The notes: a model not told the origin generated them from the sequence alone. A stretch of DNA of 19,336 nt from Legionellales bacterium UBA2469 (GCA_002342175.1 DDPL01000076.1:226-19561), one strand, 5' to 3'; positions 8,455-19,051 are shown, numbered from the stretch's first letter. Translations and numbers: made by a program.

Positions 8455-9012
8455 ATGGAAGACTTACAAACAGTAGCGCGGCCTTATGCAAAGGCTTTTT
8501 TTGAGTTAGCTGTTGAACATAAAGGCTTAAAAGAATGGAGTGACGTTCTTTCGGTGCTAGCAACAGCTGTACAAGACAAAAATATGCAGCGAATGTTGAG
8601 CCATCCTGAAGTGACTGAAGAAATGTTAACAGATACTTTATCTGCAATTTTGAAAAAAATGTTCAAAGCAGATAAGGAATTTGATGTTTATGTCAGATCA
8701 ATTTGTACTATGGCAAAGCATCGCCGCTTGGCAGTTATCGCAGAAGTTGCTCGCCAATTCGAGACTTTGAAAGCTACACATGAAAAAATGTGTTCAGGCG
8801 TCGTTTATACGGCTATCGAGTTGGATAAACAACAACTGTCTCAGTTAGAAACAGGATTACAAAAGAAACTTAATAAGACCGTTCATTTAAATCAAGTTGT
8901 TCAACCCGAACTGCTTGGTGGCGCCAAGGTAGAAATCGGCGATATGGTCATCGATGGCACATTGCGCGGACGTTTACAGCGATTATCACAATCGTTGTTC
9001 TCGGCTTCTTAA
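8455..9012 (+). CDS. atpH: F1Fo ATP synthase subunit delta
   Basis: 185 residues (E. coli 177). The helical N-terminal domain opens with TVARPYAKAFFELAVEH, the usual N-terminal signature. The C-terminal part holds the family motif LGGAKVEIGDMVIDGTLRGRL. Delta sits on top of the alpha3beta3 hexamer and fixes it to the b dimer. AAGGAG (8439-8444), overlapping the end of atpF, serves as ribosome binding site, 10 nt from ATG. The gene starts 7 nt after atpF, so the two are probably translated together. Confidence 0.95.
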   Translation: MEDLQTVARPYAKAFFELAVEHKGLKEWSDVLSVLATAVQDKNMQRMLSHPEVTEEMLTDTLSAILKKMFKADKEFDVYVRSICTMAKHRRLAVIAEVARQFETLKATHEKMCSGVVYTAIELDKQQLSQLETGLQKKLNKTVHLNQVVQPELLGGAKVEIGDMVIDGTLRGRLQRLSQSLFSAS

Positions 9013-9052
9013 TGGTTTTATAACTTGAATTCGTAGAAAGAGGATTCTATTT

Positions 9053-10600
9053 ATGTCAGAACAAATTGTACTGAGTCCCTCAGAGATAAGTGACATTATC
9101 AAACAAAAAATAGAACAATTTAAAGTGGTTGCTGAAGTCAGCAACGAAGGCACTATCGTGAGTTTGAAAGACGGCATCGTACGTCTTCACGGTATGGACG
9201 CAGTTATGCAGGGTGAGATGATTGAATTTCCAGGCGATGTTTATGGCTTGGCACTAAACCTTGAACGCGATTCTGTCGGTGCGGTTGTTCTTGGAGACGC
9301 TTCTCATTTGGCTGAAGGTCAAAAAGCCAAATGTACAGGTCGTATTTTAGAAGTACCTGTCGGTCCTGAGCTTTTAGGACGCGTGGTCAATGCTTTAGGA
9401 CAACCAATTGATGGTAAGGGCCCTATAACAGCTAAATTACATGCACCTATTGAAAAAGTAGCGCCTGGCGTTATTGCGCGTCAATCGGTATCACAACCTG
9501 TACAGACGGGCTTAAAAGCAGTTGATGCGATGATCCCCGTTGGTCGTGGACAACGTGAGTTAATCATCGGTGACCGTCAAACCGGTAAAACAGCTATTGC
9601 TATCGATACGATTATCAATCAAAAGGGTACAGGCATTAAATGTATCTATGTTGCGGTTGGTCAAAAAGCATCTTCCGTTGCGGCCATTGTACGTAAGTTA
9701 GAAGAACACGGTGCCATGGAACACACAATTGTTGTAGTTGCTGGCGCTGCTGATGCTGCTGCATTACAATTTATTGCACCTTATGCCGGTTGTGCGATGG
9801 GTGAATACTTCATGGAACATGGTGAAGATGCATTGATCATTTATGATGATTTAACTAAGCATGCTTGGGCTTATCGTCAAATTTCCTTATTGTTGAAACG
9901 TCCACCAGGTCGTGAAGCATATCCAGGGGATATTTTCTACTTGCACTCACGTTTATTAGAGCGCGCTGCTCGTATAAATGCAGAAGAAGTAGAAAAATTA
10001 ACCCATGGTAAAGTGAAAGGTCAAACCGGTTCTTTAACTGCGTTGCCCGTGATTGAAACGCAAGCAGGTGACGTATCTGCATTCGTTCCTACCAACGTTA
10101 TTTCGATTACCGATGGACAGATCTTCTTAGACGTTGACTTGTTTAACTCGGGTGTTCGTCCAGCGATTAACTCTGGTCTTTCTGTATCTCGTGTGGGTGG
10201 AGCTGCTCAAACGAAAATCATGAAAAAATTAGGTGGTGGTACACGTTTAGCCTTAGCACAATTCCGTGAATTAGAAGCCTTTTCTCAGTTTGCTTCTGAT
10301 TTGGATGATGCGACACGTAAACAACTTGAACGTGGACAACGAATCACTGAAATTATGAAACAAAAACAATATGCCCCATTTTCTGTTGCACAAATGTCAG
10401 TGTCCTTGTTTGCAATTGAAAAAGGTTATTTAGATGACGTTCCTGTTAACCAAGTTCGTACTTTTGAACATGGGTTACAAGATTATATGCAACATCATCA
10501 TGCGAAATTGATGTCAAAAATCAATGAAACTGGCGATTACAGTTCTGAGATTGAGTCTCAATTGCATGCCGCTGTAAAAGCATATAAAGAAACGGCTTAA
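9053..10600 (+). CDS. atpA: F1Fo ATP synthase subunit alpha
   Basis: 515 residues (E. coli 513). The N-terminal beta-barrel domain is followed by the nucleotide-binding domain with P-loop GDRQTGKT (173-180), the region [17 protein letters not shown] and the signature [17 protein letters not shown]. Alpha carries the non-catalytic nucleotide sites of F1 and contributes the arginine finger to the beta active sites. AGAGG upstream (about 9039-9043) serves as ribosome binding site. Complete, with no unusual substitutions noted. Confidence 0.98.
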   Translation: MSEQIVLSPSEISDIIKQKIEQFKVVAEVSNEGTIVSLKDGIVRLHGMDAVMQGEMIEFPGDVYGLALNLERDSVGAVVLGDASHLAEGQKAKCTGRILEVPVGPELLGRVVNALGQPIDGKGPITAKLHAPIEKVAPGVIARQSVSQPVQTGLKAVDAMIPVGRGQRELIIGDRQTGKTAIAIDTIINQKGTGIKCIYVAVGQKASSVAAIVRKLEEHGAMEHTIVVVAGAADAAALQFIAPYAGCAMGEYFMEHGEDALIIYDDLTKHAWAYRQISLLLKRPPGREAYPGDIFYLHSRLLERAARINAEEVEKLTHGKVKGQTGSLTALPVIETQAGDVSAFVPTNVISITDGQIFLDVDLFNSGVRPAINSGLSVSRVGGAAQTKIMKKLGGGTRLALAQFRELEAFSQFASDLDDATRKQLERGQRITEIMKQKQYAPFSVAQMSVSLFAIEKGYLDDVPVNQVRTFEHGLQDYMQHHHAKLMSKINETGDYSSEIESQLHAAVKAYKETA

Positions 10601-10608
10601 TCAAACCA

Positions 10609-10631
10609 GGATGGTGGTGTTGCCGCCATCC
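10609..10631 (+). other. Strong RNA hairpin between atpA and atpG
   Basis: GGATGGTGG (10609-10617) pairs with CCGCCATCC (10623-10631), giving 9 bp with one G-U and a 5-nt loop. It is unusually GC-rich for this window and starts 8 nt after the atpA stop. No T-run follows, so termination is unlikely. A role in mRNA stability, processing or slowing of ribosome entry at atpG is possible. Confidence 0.55.
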
Positions 10632-10649
10632 GTCATTGAGTGAACTAAA

Positions 10650-11513
10650 ATGGCTGGTGCAAAAGAAATTCGAACGAAGATAGCAAGCATTAAAAACACG
10701 CAGAAAATTACGCGTGCAATGGAAATGGTTGCTGCAAGTAAAATGCGTAAAACCCAAGATCGAATGCGGACATCACGGCCCTATGCGACCAAAATTGCTC
10801 AAGTGATTAATCATTTAGCAAGAGCCAATTCTGAATACCGTCATACATTTCTGCAAAAAAGAGATGTGAAAAATATCGGATTAATTGTTGTAACTTCCGA
10901 TAGGGGTTTGTGCGGTGGTTTAAATGCAAACCTTTTAAGAATGTGTGTTCAGCAGATTCGTGATTGGGAAGGACAATCCATTCCAACACAATTGGCAATA
11001 TTTGGACGTAAAGGACAAGCCTTTTTCCGTCGTGTGGGTGGTCATGTTCTTGCATCATCAGGAACATTAGGTGATATTCCTAACATTTCTGATGTGATTG
11101 GTGTTGTTTCAACAATGCTAGAGGCATATGAAAATGGAGAATTGGATGCGCTTTATGTAAGTTATAACCAATTCGTTAACACCATGACGCAAAAACCTGT
11201 GATACAACAAATCTTACCTTTGCCAGATGGTGAAGACGAAGATGAGTTACAACATCACTGGGATTATATCTATGAGCCTGATTCAAAAGAATTGTTAGAT
11301 CATCTTTTGCATCGGTATATAGAAATGCAAATTTACCAAGCGGTTGTTGAAAACATTGCTTGCGAACAAGCAGCAAAAATGGTTGCCATGAAAAGTGCAA
11401 CGGATAACGCGGGTGAATTAATTAAAGAATTCCAATTGGCCTATAACAAAGCGCGTCAAGCTGCAATTACCCAAGAATTAGCGGAAATTGTGGGCGGTGC
11501 CGCGGCTTTATGA
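10650..11513 (+). CDS. atpG: F1Fo ATP synthase subunit gamma
   Basis: 287 residues, the same length as E. coli gamma. The N-terminal coiled-coil strand ([20 protein letters not shown], then [11 protein letters not shown]) and the C-terminal one ([33 protein letters not shown]) are both strongly conserved. They form the rotating central shaft inside alpha3beta3. The middle domain contains [16 protein letters not shown], a family signature. It follows atpA by 49 nt, with the hairpin at 10609-10631 in the gap, and precedes atpD by 11 nt. Confidence 0.97.
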   Translation: MAGAKEIRTKIASIKNTQKITRAMEMVAASKMRKTQDRMRTSRPYATKIAQVINHLARANSEYRHTFLQKRDVKNIGLIVVTSDRGLCGGLNANLLRMCVQQIRDWEGQSIPTQLAIFGRKGQAFFRRVGGHVLASSGTLGDIPNISDVIGVVSTMLEAYENGELDALYVSYNQFVNTMTQKPVIQQILPLPDGEDEDELQHHWDYIYEPDSKELLDHLLHRYIEMQIYQAVVENIACEQAAKMVAMKSATDNAGELIKEFQLAYNKARQAAITQELAEIVGGAAAL

Positions 11514-11521
11514 GAGGGTGA

Positions 11522-12901
<1,380 letters not shown>

Positions 12902-12912
12902 GTGAGTAGGAA

Positions 12913-13335
12913 ATGGCGATAACCATGAAACTAGATATTGTCAGTGCAGAAAGAGAAGTTTTTTCAGGCTATGTACAATTTATCGTGGTCACAGCTTTGC
13001 TCGGTGAAATCGGTATTAAACCAGGACATGCACCGTTATTAACACTGATTAAACCCGGTGAAATCACGGTAACCAAGGAAGATGGAACAGATGAAATCTT
13101 TTATGTGTCTGGTGGTTTATTAGAGATTCAACCTTATTCAACAACTATCTTAGCAGATACAGTAGAACGAGCAGATTCATTAGATGAAGCCGCTATTTTA
13201 CAAGCTAAAAGAGAAGCTGAAGAAGCCATGCAAAAACGTGATAGTGATATTGATTACACGAAAGCTGCAGCAGAACTCGCTCGAGCAGTTGCACAAATTC
13301 GTGCAATTCAAAAAATTCGTAAAAAACATCATTAA
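12913..13335 (+). CDS. atpC: F1Fo ATP synthase subunit epsilon
   Basis: 140 residues (E. coli 139). An N-terminal beta-sandwich (LDIVSAEREVFSGYV, LGEIGIKPGHAPLLTLIKPGE, YVSGGLLEIQP) is followed by a two-helix C-terminal domain (about 90-140) that can insert into F1 and inhibit ATP hydrolysis. ATG 12913 fits the E. coli N-terminus (MAMTYHLDVVSAE). A second ATG at 12925 would remove conserved residues. It is the last gene of the atp operon and is followed directly by an intrinsic terminator. Confidence 0.96.
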   Translation: MAITMKLDIVSAEREVFSGYVQFIVVTALLGEIGIKPGHAPLLTLIKPGEITVTKEDGTDEIFYVSGGLLEIQPYSTTILADTVERADSLDEAAILQAKREAEEAMQKRDSDIDYTKAAAELARAVAQIRAIQKIRKKHH

Positions 13336-13345
13336 TAATGAAATC

Positions 13346-13374
13346 AAATGGTGCTTTCAAGCACCATTTTTTTT
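13346..13374 (+). terminator. Intrinsic terminator of the atp operon
   Basis: AAATGGTGC and GCACCATTT form a perfect 9-bp stem around a TTTCAA loop, and the T-run reaches 13374 (8 T). It lies 10 bp after the atpC stop codon, which is ideal placement. Confidence 0.93.
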
Positions 13375-13421
13375 ATAATCATTTTAAAACCTTTTAATTC
13401 CAACAACCGATGGTGGCAGCA

Positions 13422-15650
13422 ATGGATTCTATTGTTGAAAAAAAATCTTTATCAAATTTTACTTCAGAAGCCTATTATGAATACGCCATGGCTGTTATTT
13501 TAGATAGAGCCCTACCTCATATTGCGGATGGTTTAAAGCCGGTTCAACGTCGAATTGTCTATGCCATGTCAGAGTTGGGACTCAAAGCGCAAAGTAAATA
13601 TAAAAAGTCTGCTCGTACAGTCGGGGATGTATTGGGTAAATTTCATCCACACGGCGATAGTGCTTGTTATGAAGCAATGGTATTGATGGCTCAATCATTT
13701 TCATATCGTTATCCTCTCATCGATGGCCAAGGTAACTGGGGATCTGCAGATGATCCTAAATCGTTTGCGGCGATGCGTTATACCGAGGCCAGATTATCCC
13801 CATACGCTGAATTATTATTGCGTGAATTACCTTTTGGTACCGTTGATTGGGTGGATAATTTTGATGCTACTTTACAAGAGCCATCGTTATTACCGGCACG
13901 GCTTCCGAACGTACTATTAAATGGAGCATCCGGGATTGCAGTTGGGATGGCCTCAGATATATTGCCACATAATATTCACGAAGTTGGACAAGCATGCATG
14001 ATGTTATTGGATAGACCCGAAAGCACGCTTCAAGATGTCTTTAAACATATCCAAGGCCCAGATTTTTCAACTGAAGCAGAAATTGTAACGCCTCGAGAAC
14101 AAATGCAAGCGATGTATGCTGAAGGTGGTGGAACTGTGAAGTGTCGTGCGATTTATGTTCATGAAAAACAAACCATTGTGATTACGGCATTACCTTACCA
14201 AGTTTCTGGTGCTAAAGTTTTAGAACAAATTGCTGCACAAATGAATCAAAAGAAATTACCCATGCTGGAAGATTTGCGCGATGAATCTGATCATGAATAT
14301 CCAACACGCTTGGTTTTAAAGTTGCGTTCAAACCGTGTTGATGCTGATGCCATGATGAGTCATTTATTTGCAACGACTGATCTTGAAAAATCTTATCGCT
14401 ATAACTGTAATTTGATTGGTTTAAATGGACGCCCAGAAGTCAAAAGCTTGTTACAAGTCTTAAATGAATGGATTGGCTATCGACTCACAACAGTAACACG
14501 CCGTTTAACGCATCGATTAAATCAAGTTCTCGATCGATTAGAGGTGATTCAAGGTTTATTAATTATTTACCTGAATCTTGATGAGGTGATTCGCATCATT
14601 CGTGAAGAGGATGAGCCGGCGCAAGTCTTGATGCAAACTTTTCAACTGACTGAGCGGCAAGTTTACGCTATTTTAGAAACCAAGTTAAGACATTTGGCAA
14701 AACTTGAAGAGCATTTGTTGCGCGCTGAATTGGAGAAATTATTAGCCGAACAAGCGGAGTTACAAAGTTATTTGAACAGTCATGGCGCACTTCGTAAGTT
14801 GGTAAAATCTGAAATTTCCGAAGACATCAAAAAATATGGTGATGCGCGACGTTCTCCGATTGTTGCGCGGCAGGCAGCGCAAGCTATGTCCATTACAGAA
14901 AGCATTCCAAATGAATGGTTAACCATCATTATGTCGAAACAAGGTTGGATTAGGGCGGCAAAAGGACAAGAGATTAATGGAGAGACTTTCCCTTTTAAAG
15001 CCGGAGATGGCTTTTTGATGCAGTGTGTAGCAAAAAGCAATCAGATGATTAATTTCTTTGATTCAGATGGGAAAATTTATCAATTGGCGGCGCATTCCTT
15101 GCCCTCCGCGCGAGGTCAGGGTGAGCCTTTAACCAGTCGCTTAAATCCATCTGATGGTGCACAATTTATATGCATGGGTTTAGTGGAGCCTGAGGAACAA
15201 TATCTCATGGCAAATTCAGCAGGCTTTGGATTTTGTGTGCCGGCAGATTCGGCTCAGACCAAAAATCGAAACGGGAAGGCTTGTATGAATTTACCCAAAG
15301 GTGCAAAACTATTACCTGTGGCGGGATTTAAACCAGAAGGTGAGCAGTACCTGGCTATGCTAAATTCATTAGGACGTATCTTAATTATTCCTTTATCAGA
15401 GGTTCCTATATTAGGTAAAGGGAAAGGTAATATTTTAATCAAATGTAAGTCAAGTTTTGAGCATCAACCGATAGAGCTGCTTTCTGCTGTGATTTTAACA
15501 CCTACATCCAAGTTAGTTGTGTCGACACCTAAACAACAACAAAAATTGGATTATTCAAAGTGGCAAGCCTTTATTGGAAAACGAGGTCAAACGGGAAAAA
15601 ATGTTGCTAAAAATGTGGCCTCAGCACAATCATTATCTGTGATTGCTTAG
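13422..15650 (+). CDS. parC: DNA topoisomerase IV subunit A
   Basis: 742 residues from ATG 13422. It is the cleavage/rejoining subunit of topoisomerase IV, which works with ParE to unlink daughter chromosomes. Starting here puts the catalytic tyrosine at Tyr120 (MRYTEARL) and the quinolone-determining residues at Ser80 and Glu84 ([13 protein letters not shown]), the same numbering as E. coli. An upstream ATG at 13410 would add four residues. Ser80 and Glu84 are the quinolone-sensitive forms. The winged-helix/tower part includes [31 protein letters not shown] and [12 protein letters not shown]. The C-terminal beta-pinwheel includes [15 protein letters not shown]. parC stands apart from parE, between the atp operon and a photolyase-like gene. 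Confidence 0.96.
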   Translation: MDSIVEKKSLSNFTSEAYYEYAMAVILDRALPHIADGLKPVQRRIVYAMSELGLKAQSKYKKSARTVGDVLGKFHPHGDSACYEAMVLMAQSFSYRYPLIDGQGNWGSADDPKSFAAMRYTEARLSPYAELLLRELPFGTVDWVDNFDATLQEPSLLPARLPNVLLNGASGIAVGMASDILPHNIHEVGQACMMLLDRPESTLQDVFKHIQGPDFSTEAEIVTPREQMQAMYAEGGGTVKCRAIYVHEKQTIVITALPYQVSGAKVLEQIAAQMNQKKLPMLEDLRDESDHEYPTRLVLKLRSNRVDADAMMSHLFATTDLEKSYRYNCNLIGLNGRPEVKSLLQVLNEWIGYRLTTVTRRLTHRLNQVLDRLEVIQGLLIIYLNLDEVIRIIREEDEPAQVLMQTFQLTERQVYAILETKLRHLAKLEEHLLRAELEKLLAEQAELQSYLNSHGALRKLVKSEISEDIKKYGDARRSPIVARQAAQAMSITESIPNEWLTIIMSKQGWIRAAKGQEINGETFPFKAGDGFLMQCVAKSNQMINFFDSDGKIYQLAAHSLPSARGQGEPLTSRLNPSDGAQFICMGLVEPEEQYLMANSAGFGFCVPADSAQTKNRNGKACMNLPKGAKLLPVAGFKPEGEQYLAMLNSLGRILIIPLSEVPILGKGKGNILIKCKSSFEHQPIELLSAVILTPTSKLVVSTPKQQQKLDYSKWQAFIGKRGQTGKNVAKNVASAQSLSVIA

Positions 15651-15660
15651 GGATGTATTT

Positions 15661-17178
15661 ATGACCCATCCTACCAATATTGTCTGGTTTAAGCGTGATT
15701 TGCGTATAGCAGATCATGCCCCTCTTTTTGAGGCGGGACTGGTGGGTAAGGTGTTACCACTGTATATTGTGGAACCTGAATTATGGCGACAGCCGGATGC
15801 TAGTCGAAGGCATTGGCAATTTATTCATGATTCACTAGTGGAGCTCAGCCAATCACTTGAACGAATAGGAGCATCATTAATTATTCGTATTGGAGAAGCG
15901 GTTGATGTTTTGCAACATCTCCTCGATGAGTTAGGCGCCGTGACGCTTTGGTCGCACGAAGAATCAGGAAATGGTTGGACCTATCAAAGGGATATTTCTG
16001 TAAAAGCTTGGTGTCGCTCAAAGTGTATTGATTGGCATGAATTTCCCACCAACGGCGTGGTACGTGGACTTAAAAGTCGCGATGGTTGGGCAAAACTGCG
16101 TGATACCCGTATGGCATCACCCATCATTCAAATGCCTCATGAACTCAATATGAAAATGGGTATTCAATCACATGAATTACCGCATAAAAATCATACAATT
16201 TTTGGGATAGATTCCATTGGCTCTGTGCAGTCGGGGGGACGAAAGGAAGCACAAAAAACCTTGGATTCCTTTTTAAAAGAACGCGGGCGAAATTATATGC
16301 AAACCATATCCAAACCAGGGACTTCTGCGCGCCATTGTTCACGTTTAAGTACCCACATTACCTATGGCACGATATCTGTACGTGAAATTGAGCAGGCCAC
16401 CAAATCAAAAATACATTCATTGGTCGGCAACCATGATCCCGATGCTTCCTATTTTCGGCGAAATCTTAAGGCATTTCTCTCAAGATTGGCTTGGCACTGT
16501 CATTTTATTCAAAAATTGGAACAACAACCAGAGATTGAGACAGTGTGTATGCATCCTGCATTTGAGGGGATGCGAGAGCCTCATTTTCGCGATGATTATT
16601 TTGAGGCCTGGAAGACAGGTAACACAGGTTACCCACTTGTAGATGCGTGTATGCGATCGTTACATGACAATGGCTGGATCACATTTCGTATGCGTGCGAT
16701 GTTGGTATCATTTGCAAGTTATCATCTATGGTTAGATTGGCGAAAAACGGCTCCATTTCTTGCAAAGCTTTTTACAGACTATGAGGCAGGCATTCATTAT
16801 TCACAATTTCAAATGCAATCTGGGGTAACGGGTATTAATGCCGTGCGGATGTATAATCCTATAAAGCAATCATATGATCATGATCCACAGGGAAAATTCA
16901 TTCGCCGTTATGTTCCGGAACTGCAATCTATACCAGATAATTTCATTCATGAGCCTTGGCAAATGGAGGATGTTTTAGCAAAGTATCCCTCACCTATTGT
17001 TGATCATCGTGTCGCAATAAATTTTGCACGTCAGGAAATTTCGGCACGTTGGAAACAAGATGGTTTTCGGGATGAATCCCGCGCGGTGAGCAAAAAACTT
17101 GGCAGTCGGTCGAGGACGGTAACACGTCAAAAAACATCAAAGAAAAAAAATTCAAAGCAATTATCATTTGATCTCTAA
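15661..17178 (+). CDS. Cryptochrome/photolyase family flavoprotein (probable deoxyribodipyrimidine photolyase)
   Basis: 505 residues. The N-terminal Rossmann-like photolyase domain (IVWFKRDLRIADHAPL) is followed by the helical FAD-binding domain: WKTGNTGYPLVDACMRSLHD (317 onward), LWLDWR (Trp360), MYNPIKQSYDHDPQGKFIRRYVPEL and HEPW. It probably repairs UV pyrimidine dimers with blue light. At the usual WQWAASTG site the sequence is FQMQSGVTG (383-391), and the position of E. coli Trp306 is also not Trp. It therefore belongs to a divergent branch rather than to classical class I enzymes. The C-terminus is a Lys/Arg-rich tail that could bind DNA. ATG 15661 has AGGGA (15649-15653) at 7 nt; a TTG at 15643 is rejected. 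It starts 10 nt after parC, so the two are probably co-transcribed. Confidence 0.85.
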   Translation: MTHPTNIVWFKRDLRIADHAPLFEAGLVGKVLPLYIVEPELWRQPDASRRHWQFIHDSLVELSQSLERIGASLIIRIGEAVDVLQHLLDELGAVTLWSHEESGNGWTYQRDISVKAWCRSKCIDWHEFPTNGVVRGLKSRDGWAKLRDTRMASPIIQMPHELNMKMGIQSHELPHKNHTIFGIDSIGSVQSGGRKEAQKTLDSFLKERGRNYMQTISKPGTSARHCSRLSTHITYGTISVREIEQATKSKIHSLVGNHDPDASYFRRNLKAFLSRLAWHCHFIQKLEQQPEIETVCMHPAFEGMREPHFRDDYFEAWKTGNTGYPLVDACMRSLHDNGWITFRMRAMLVSFASYHLWLDWRKTAPFLAKLFTDYEAGIHYSQFQMQSGVTGINAVRMYNPIKQSYDHDPQGKFIRRYVPELQSIPDNFIHEPWQMEDVLAKYPSPIVDHRVAINFARQEISARWKQDGFRDESRAVSKKLGSRSRTVTRQKTSKKKNSKQLSFDL

Positions 17179-17199
17179 AGATAAAACTGGCTTAAGGGT

Positions 17200-18003
17200 T
17201 TAAATGCGATATTGAAGACCAATACTACCAAGATTAATGTATTGCGATCCTAAAAACATATTCCAGTTACTGGTTGCAACATGATTGGAATAGACGGTTG
17301 AACCAAAGGTCATATTGGATTCCGCGATATATAAAAATCGGTATTCTGCGCTGATACTCCAATGTTTATCAAGGGCATGAAAAAAACCGACTTTAGGCTG
17401 CACGGCAAAAGCACCCGCATAAGCGTTGGGAGATGAGTTGAAATAATTGATACCGGGCTTGGGAGCAGAGATCTGCTCAGATTGTCCATTGCGGACTTTC
17501 ATGTAACTGCCACCAAGCCCTAAACCAACATAGGGTTGCAGCGATTCAAGCGTGTTGTGCTTAAATTTAAAAACAACATTCCCAAAAAACAAGCCATTAT
17601 TAATAGGTAAAGATGTTTTAAAATTATCTAAATCAACTTGAGAGGTATTGTTGTTGACTTCATTACCAGTCAAATTAGTGTATAAATAGTAGCCTTCAAA
17701 TTCTGTCGCTAAAGTGAGATGTATATCTTTACTTAATTGGAGTTGTCCGGGAATCTCTTTTCCGATTTGACCACCGCCGAGACCACCTGGGTTTTGTGTA
17801 GATGCAGAGCCTATTGCATCTACATAAAAATGGCCACCTTGGGATTCAGGAAAATATGCTGTTCCACTTTGAATTTGTTTGGGTGTAGAGTTTGAGCCTA
17901 ATCCGCCAAAGAGTCCCAAATACATATCTTTGGGTAATGAAAGACCGGCACTTGCTTGAGCACTGATGGTTATTAAGACAAATAGAAGTCGTGATCTGCT
18001 CAT
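17200..18003 (-). CDS. Outer-membrane beta-barrel protein (OmpA/porin-like)
   Basis: 267 residues with a signal peptide (MSRSRLLFVLITISAQASA). The mature part has alternating hydrophobic strands, many Gly/Asn/Ser turns, barrel-type stretches (LQPYVGLGLGGSYMKV, KHWSISAEYRFLYIAES) and a final strand YINLGSIGLQYRI. The number and length of strands suggest a small barrel of 8 or so strands, like the surface proteins common in Legionella and Coxiella relatives. Function is unknown: adhesion, host interaction or simple transport are all possible. It converges on the photolyase gene with a 21-bp gap and lies 74 bp downstream of zapA on the same strand. It has its own consensus promoter overlapped by a perfect palindrome. 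No clear Shine-Dalgarno sequence precedes the ATG. Confidence 0.75.
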   Translation of the reverse strand: MSRSRLLFVLITISAQASAGLSLPKDMYLGLFGGLGSNSTPKQIQSGTAYFPESQGGHFYVDAIGSASTQNPGGLGGGQIGKEIPGQLQLSKDIHLTLATEFEGYYLYTNLTGNEVNNNTSQVDLDNFKTSLPINNGLFFGNVVFKFKHNTLESLQPYVGLGLGGSYMKVRNGQSEQISAPKPGINYFNSSPNAYAGAFAVQPKVGFFHALDKHWSISAEYRFLYIAESNMTFGSTVYSNHVATSNWNMFLGSQYINLGSIGLQYRI

Positions 18004-18017
18004 TATAAAAAATGATG

Positions 18018-18036
18018 ATGATTATTAAATAATCAT
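18018..18036. repeat. Perfect 19-bp palindrome over the -10/start site of the beta-barrel promoter
   Basis: ATGATTATTAAATAATCAT has 9-bp arms around one central base. It covers most of the -10 element and the expected start site, the usual place for a repressor operator. It is AT-only apart from one G and one C, so part of the symmetry could be chance. Confidence 0.5.
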
Positions 18037-18060
18037 GAAATATTTTTATAAATCTGTCAA
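18032..18060 (-). promoter_or_regulatory. Consensus sigma-70 promoter of the beta-barrel gene
   Basis: On the minus strand a perfect TTGACA (18060-18055) is 17 bp from CATGAT (18037-18032). Transcription would start near 18025, leaving a leader of about 20 nt. The -35 lies in the short gap downstream of zapA. Confidence 0.65.
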
Positions 18061-18077
18061 ATTTCAATGCCGATGTA

Positions 18078-18371
18078 TTATTCTTGAGCAACCTCTTTAA
18101 TTCGAGATTCTAATGTTTGTATCACTTCATTCAGTTGTTCACGTTGGTTACAACGTTTTTTTTCTTGGTTGATGAGTTCATTGCTTAAATGAAGTCCAGC
18201 CAGAATAAGCAATTGAATAGGATCTAATGTTTTAAAAACTGATTTTTTTTGAGAAATTACACCACTTAATTTTTTTGCAGCACGTTGTAGATTTTCGACT
18301 TCGTCTGAGCCACATTTAATTTTATAAGATTTTCCCATGATGGTGATGTTACATATATTTGATGTGTTCAT
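18078..18371 (-). CDS. zapA: Cell division protein ZapA
   Basis: 97 residues from ATG 18371. The N-terminal beta part is NITIMGKSYKIKCGSDEVENLQRAA, matching the family pattern (E. coli: [20 protein letters not shown]). A helix with LLILAGLHLSNEL and a C-terminal coiled coil (LNEVIQTLESRIKEVAQE) follow. ZapA forms tetramers that cross-link FtsZ filaments at the division ring. A TTG 12 bp upstream is in frame but less likely. It diverges from ygfB, an arrangement common in gammaproteobacteria. In E. coli the 6S RNA gene follows zapA; here only 74 bp separate zapA from the beta-barrel gene, so no 6S gene fits there. Confidence 0.88.
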   Translation of the reverse strand: MNTSNICNITIMGKSYKIKCGSDEVENLQRAAKKLSGVISQKKSVFKTLDPIQLLILAGLHLSNELINQEKKRCNQREQLNEVIQTLESRIKEVAQE

Positions 18372-18413
18372 GTCCGTCTGCAAAAAATAATGTGTTTTTA
18401 CATGTTAACAATT

Positions 18414-18442
18414 TTGGCATCTTAGAGCAAATCAGTTATCAT
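18414..18442 (+). promoter_or_regulatory. Sigma-70 promoter of ygfB-pepP
   Basis: TTGGCA (18414-18419) and TATCAT (18437-18442) each match the consensus at 5 of 6 bases and are 17 bp apart. The expected start near 18449 leaves a leader of about 20 nt before the ATG at 18470. Confidence 0.6.
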
Positions 18443-18469
18443 CTTCTTTTTAACCAAGAAGGGTTTTAT

Positions 18470-19051
18470 ATGTCAGTTTATTCAGATACTTCATCCGAAG
18501 CATTAGATTATGATTTGTTGTCGGATGAGTTGGGGCCTTTAAAATTAAACATGGATATTGCACTATTACACGGTTTGATAACTGGTTTATTGGTTTCGGG
18601 ATCTTCCTTACAAGCAGAGAATTATCTTCGTTCATTGTTGCTCAATAAAACCGGACCTGAAAATCATCAAAGCACGCAAGCATTGTTTTCTATTTTAACC
18701 ATTACGCAGGCATGGTTAACAAATTTTGGCTTTGATTTTCAAATGCTATTGCCGAGTGATGACGAAGATTTACCCGTGCGTGTAGAGGGTTTTAGTGATT
18801 GGGCGCAGGGATTTTTGGAAGGCTTTTTTATGTCTGGGATTACTATGGATGATATTGAGTCTGAAGATACGATTGAAGCATTGCAACATTTCGAAGAATT
18901 TTCTCAAATGGGATTGGATGATTTAGAATTTGGAGAAGAAGATGAAAAAGCATTTGCGGAACTGGTTGAATATGCGCGTCTTGCGGTGATGCAAATATTT
19001 TGTGATCTTAATGATGAAGAATCAGGTCAAAGCGAGTCACTACAACATTAA
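18470..19051 (+). CDS. ygfB: YecA/YgfB (UPF0149) family protein
   Basis: 193 residues, all-helical and strongly acidic. Family features are the early LLHGLITGLLVSG, the central LPSDDEDLPVRVEGFSDWAQGFLEGF (Trp-Ala instead of the common Trp-Cys), and the late LVEYARLAVMQIF. The molecular function is poorly known; in Pseudomonas aeruginosa YgfB affects expression of the alpA/ampDh3 pathway. ATG 18470 is chosen because AAGAAGGG (18457-18463) sits 6 nt upstream. The frame is open for about 110 bp further upstream without a better start. It is the first gene of a conserved block with pepP and, in relatives, ubiH. Confidence 0.88.
   Translation: MSVYSDTSSEALDYDLLSDELGPLKLNMDIALLHGLITGLLVSGSSLQAENYLRSLLLNKTGPENHQSTQALFSILTITQAWLTNFGFDFQMLLPSDDEDLPVRVEGFSDWAQGFLEGFFMSGITMDDIESEDTIEALQHFEEFSQMGLDDLEFGEEDEKAFAELVEYARLAVMQIFCDLNDEESGQSESLQH

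Noticed and set aside
18011..18022. ATG trinucleotide repeat as a phase-variation tract upstream of the beta-barrel gene
   Set aside because: Only three units are present, too short for slippage-driven switching, and they partly overlap the palindrome.
18018..18036. Palindrome as a true Fur box
   Set aside because: Aligned on the centre it matches only about 3 of 9 bases per half of the 9-1-9 Fur consensus; only the shifted half sites look alike, with the wrong spacing.
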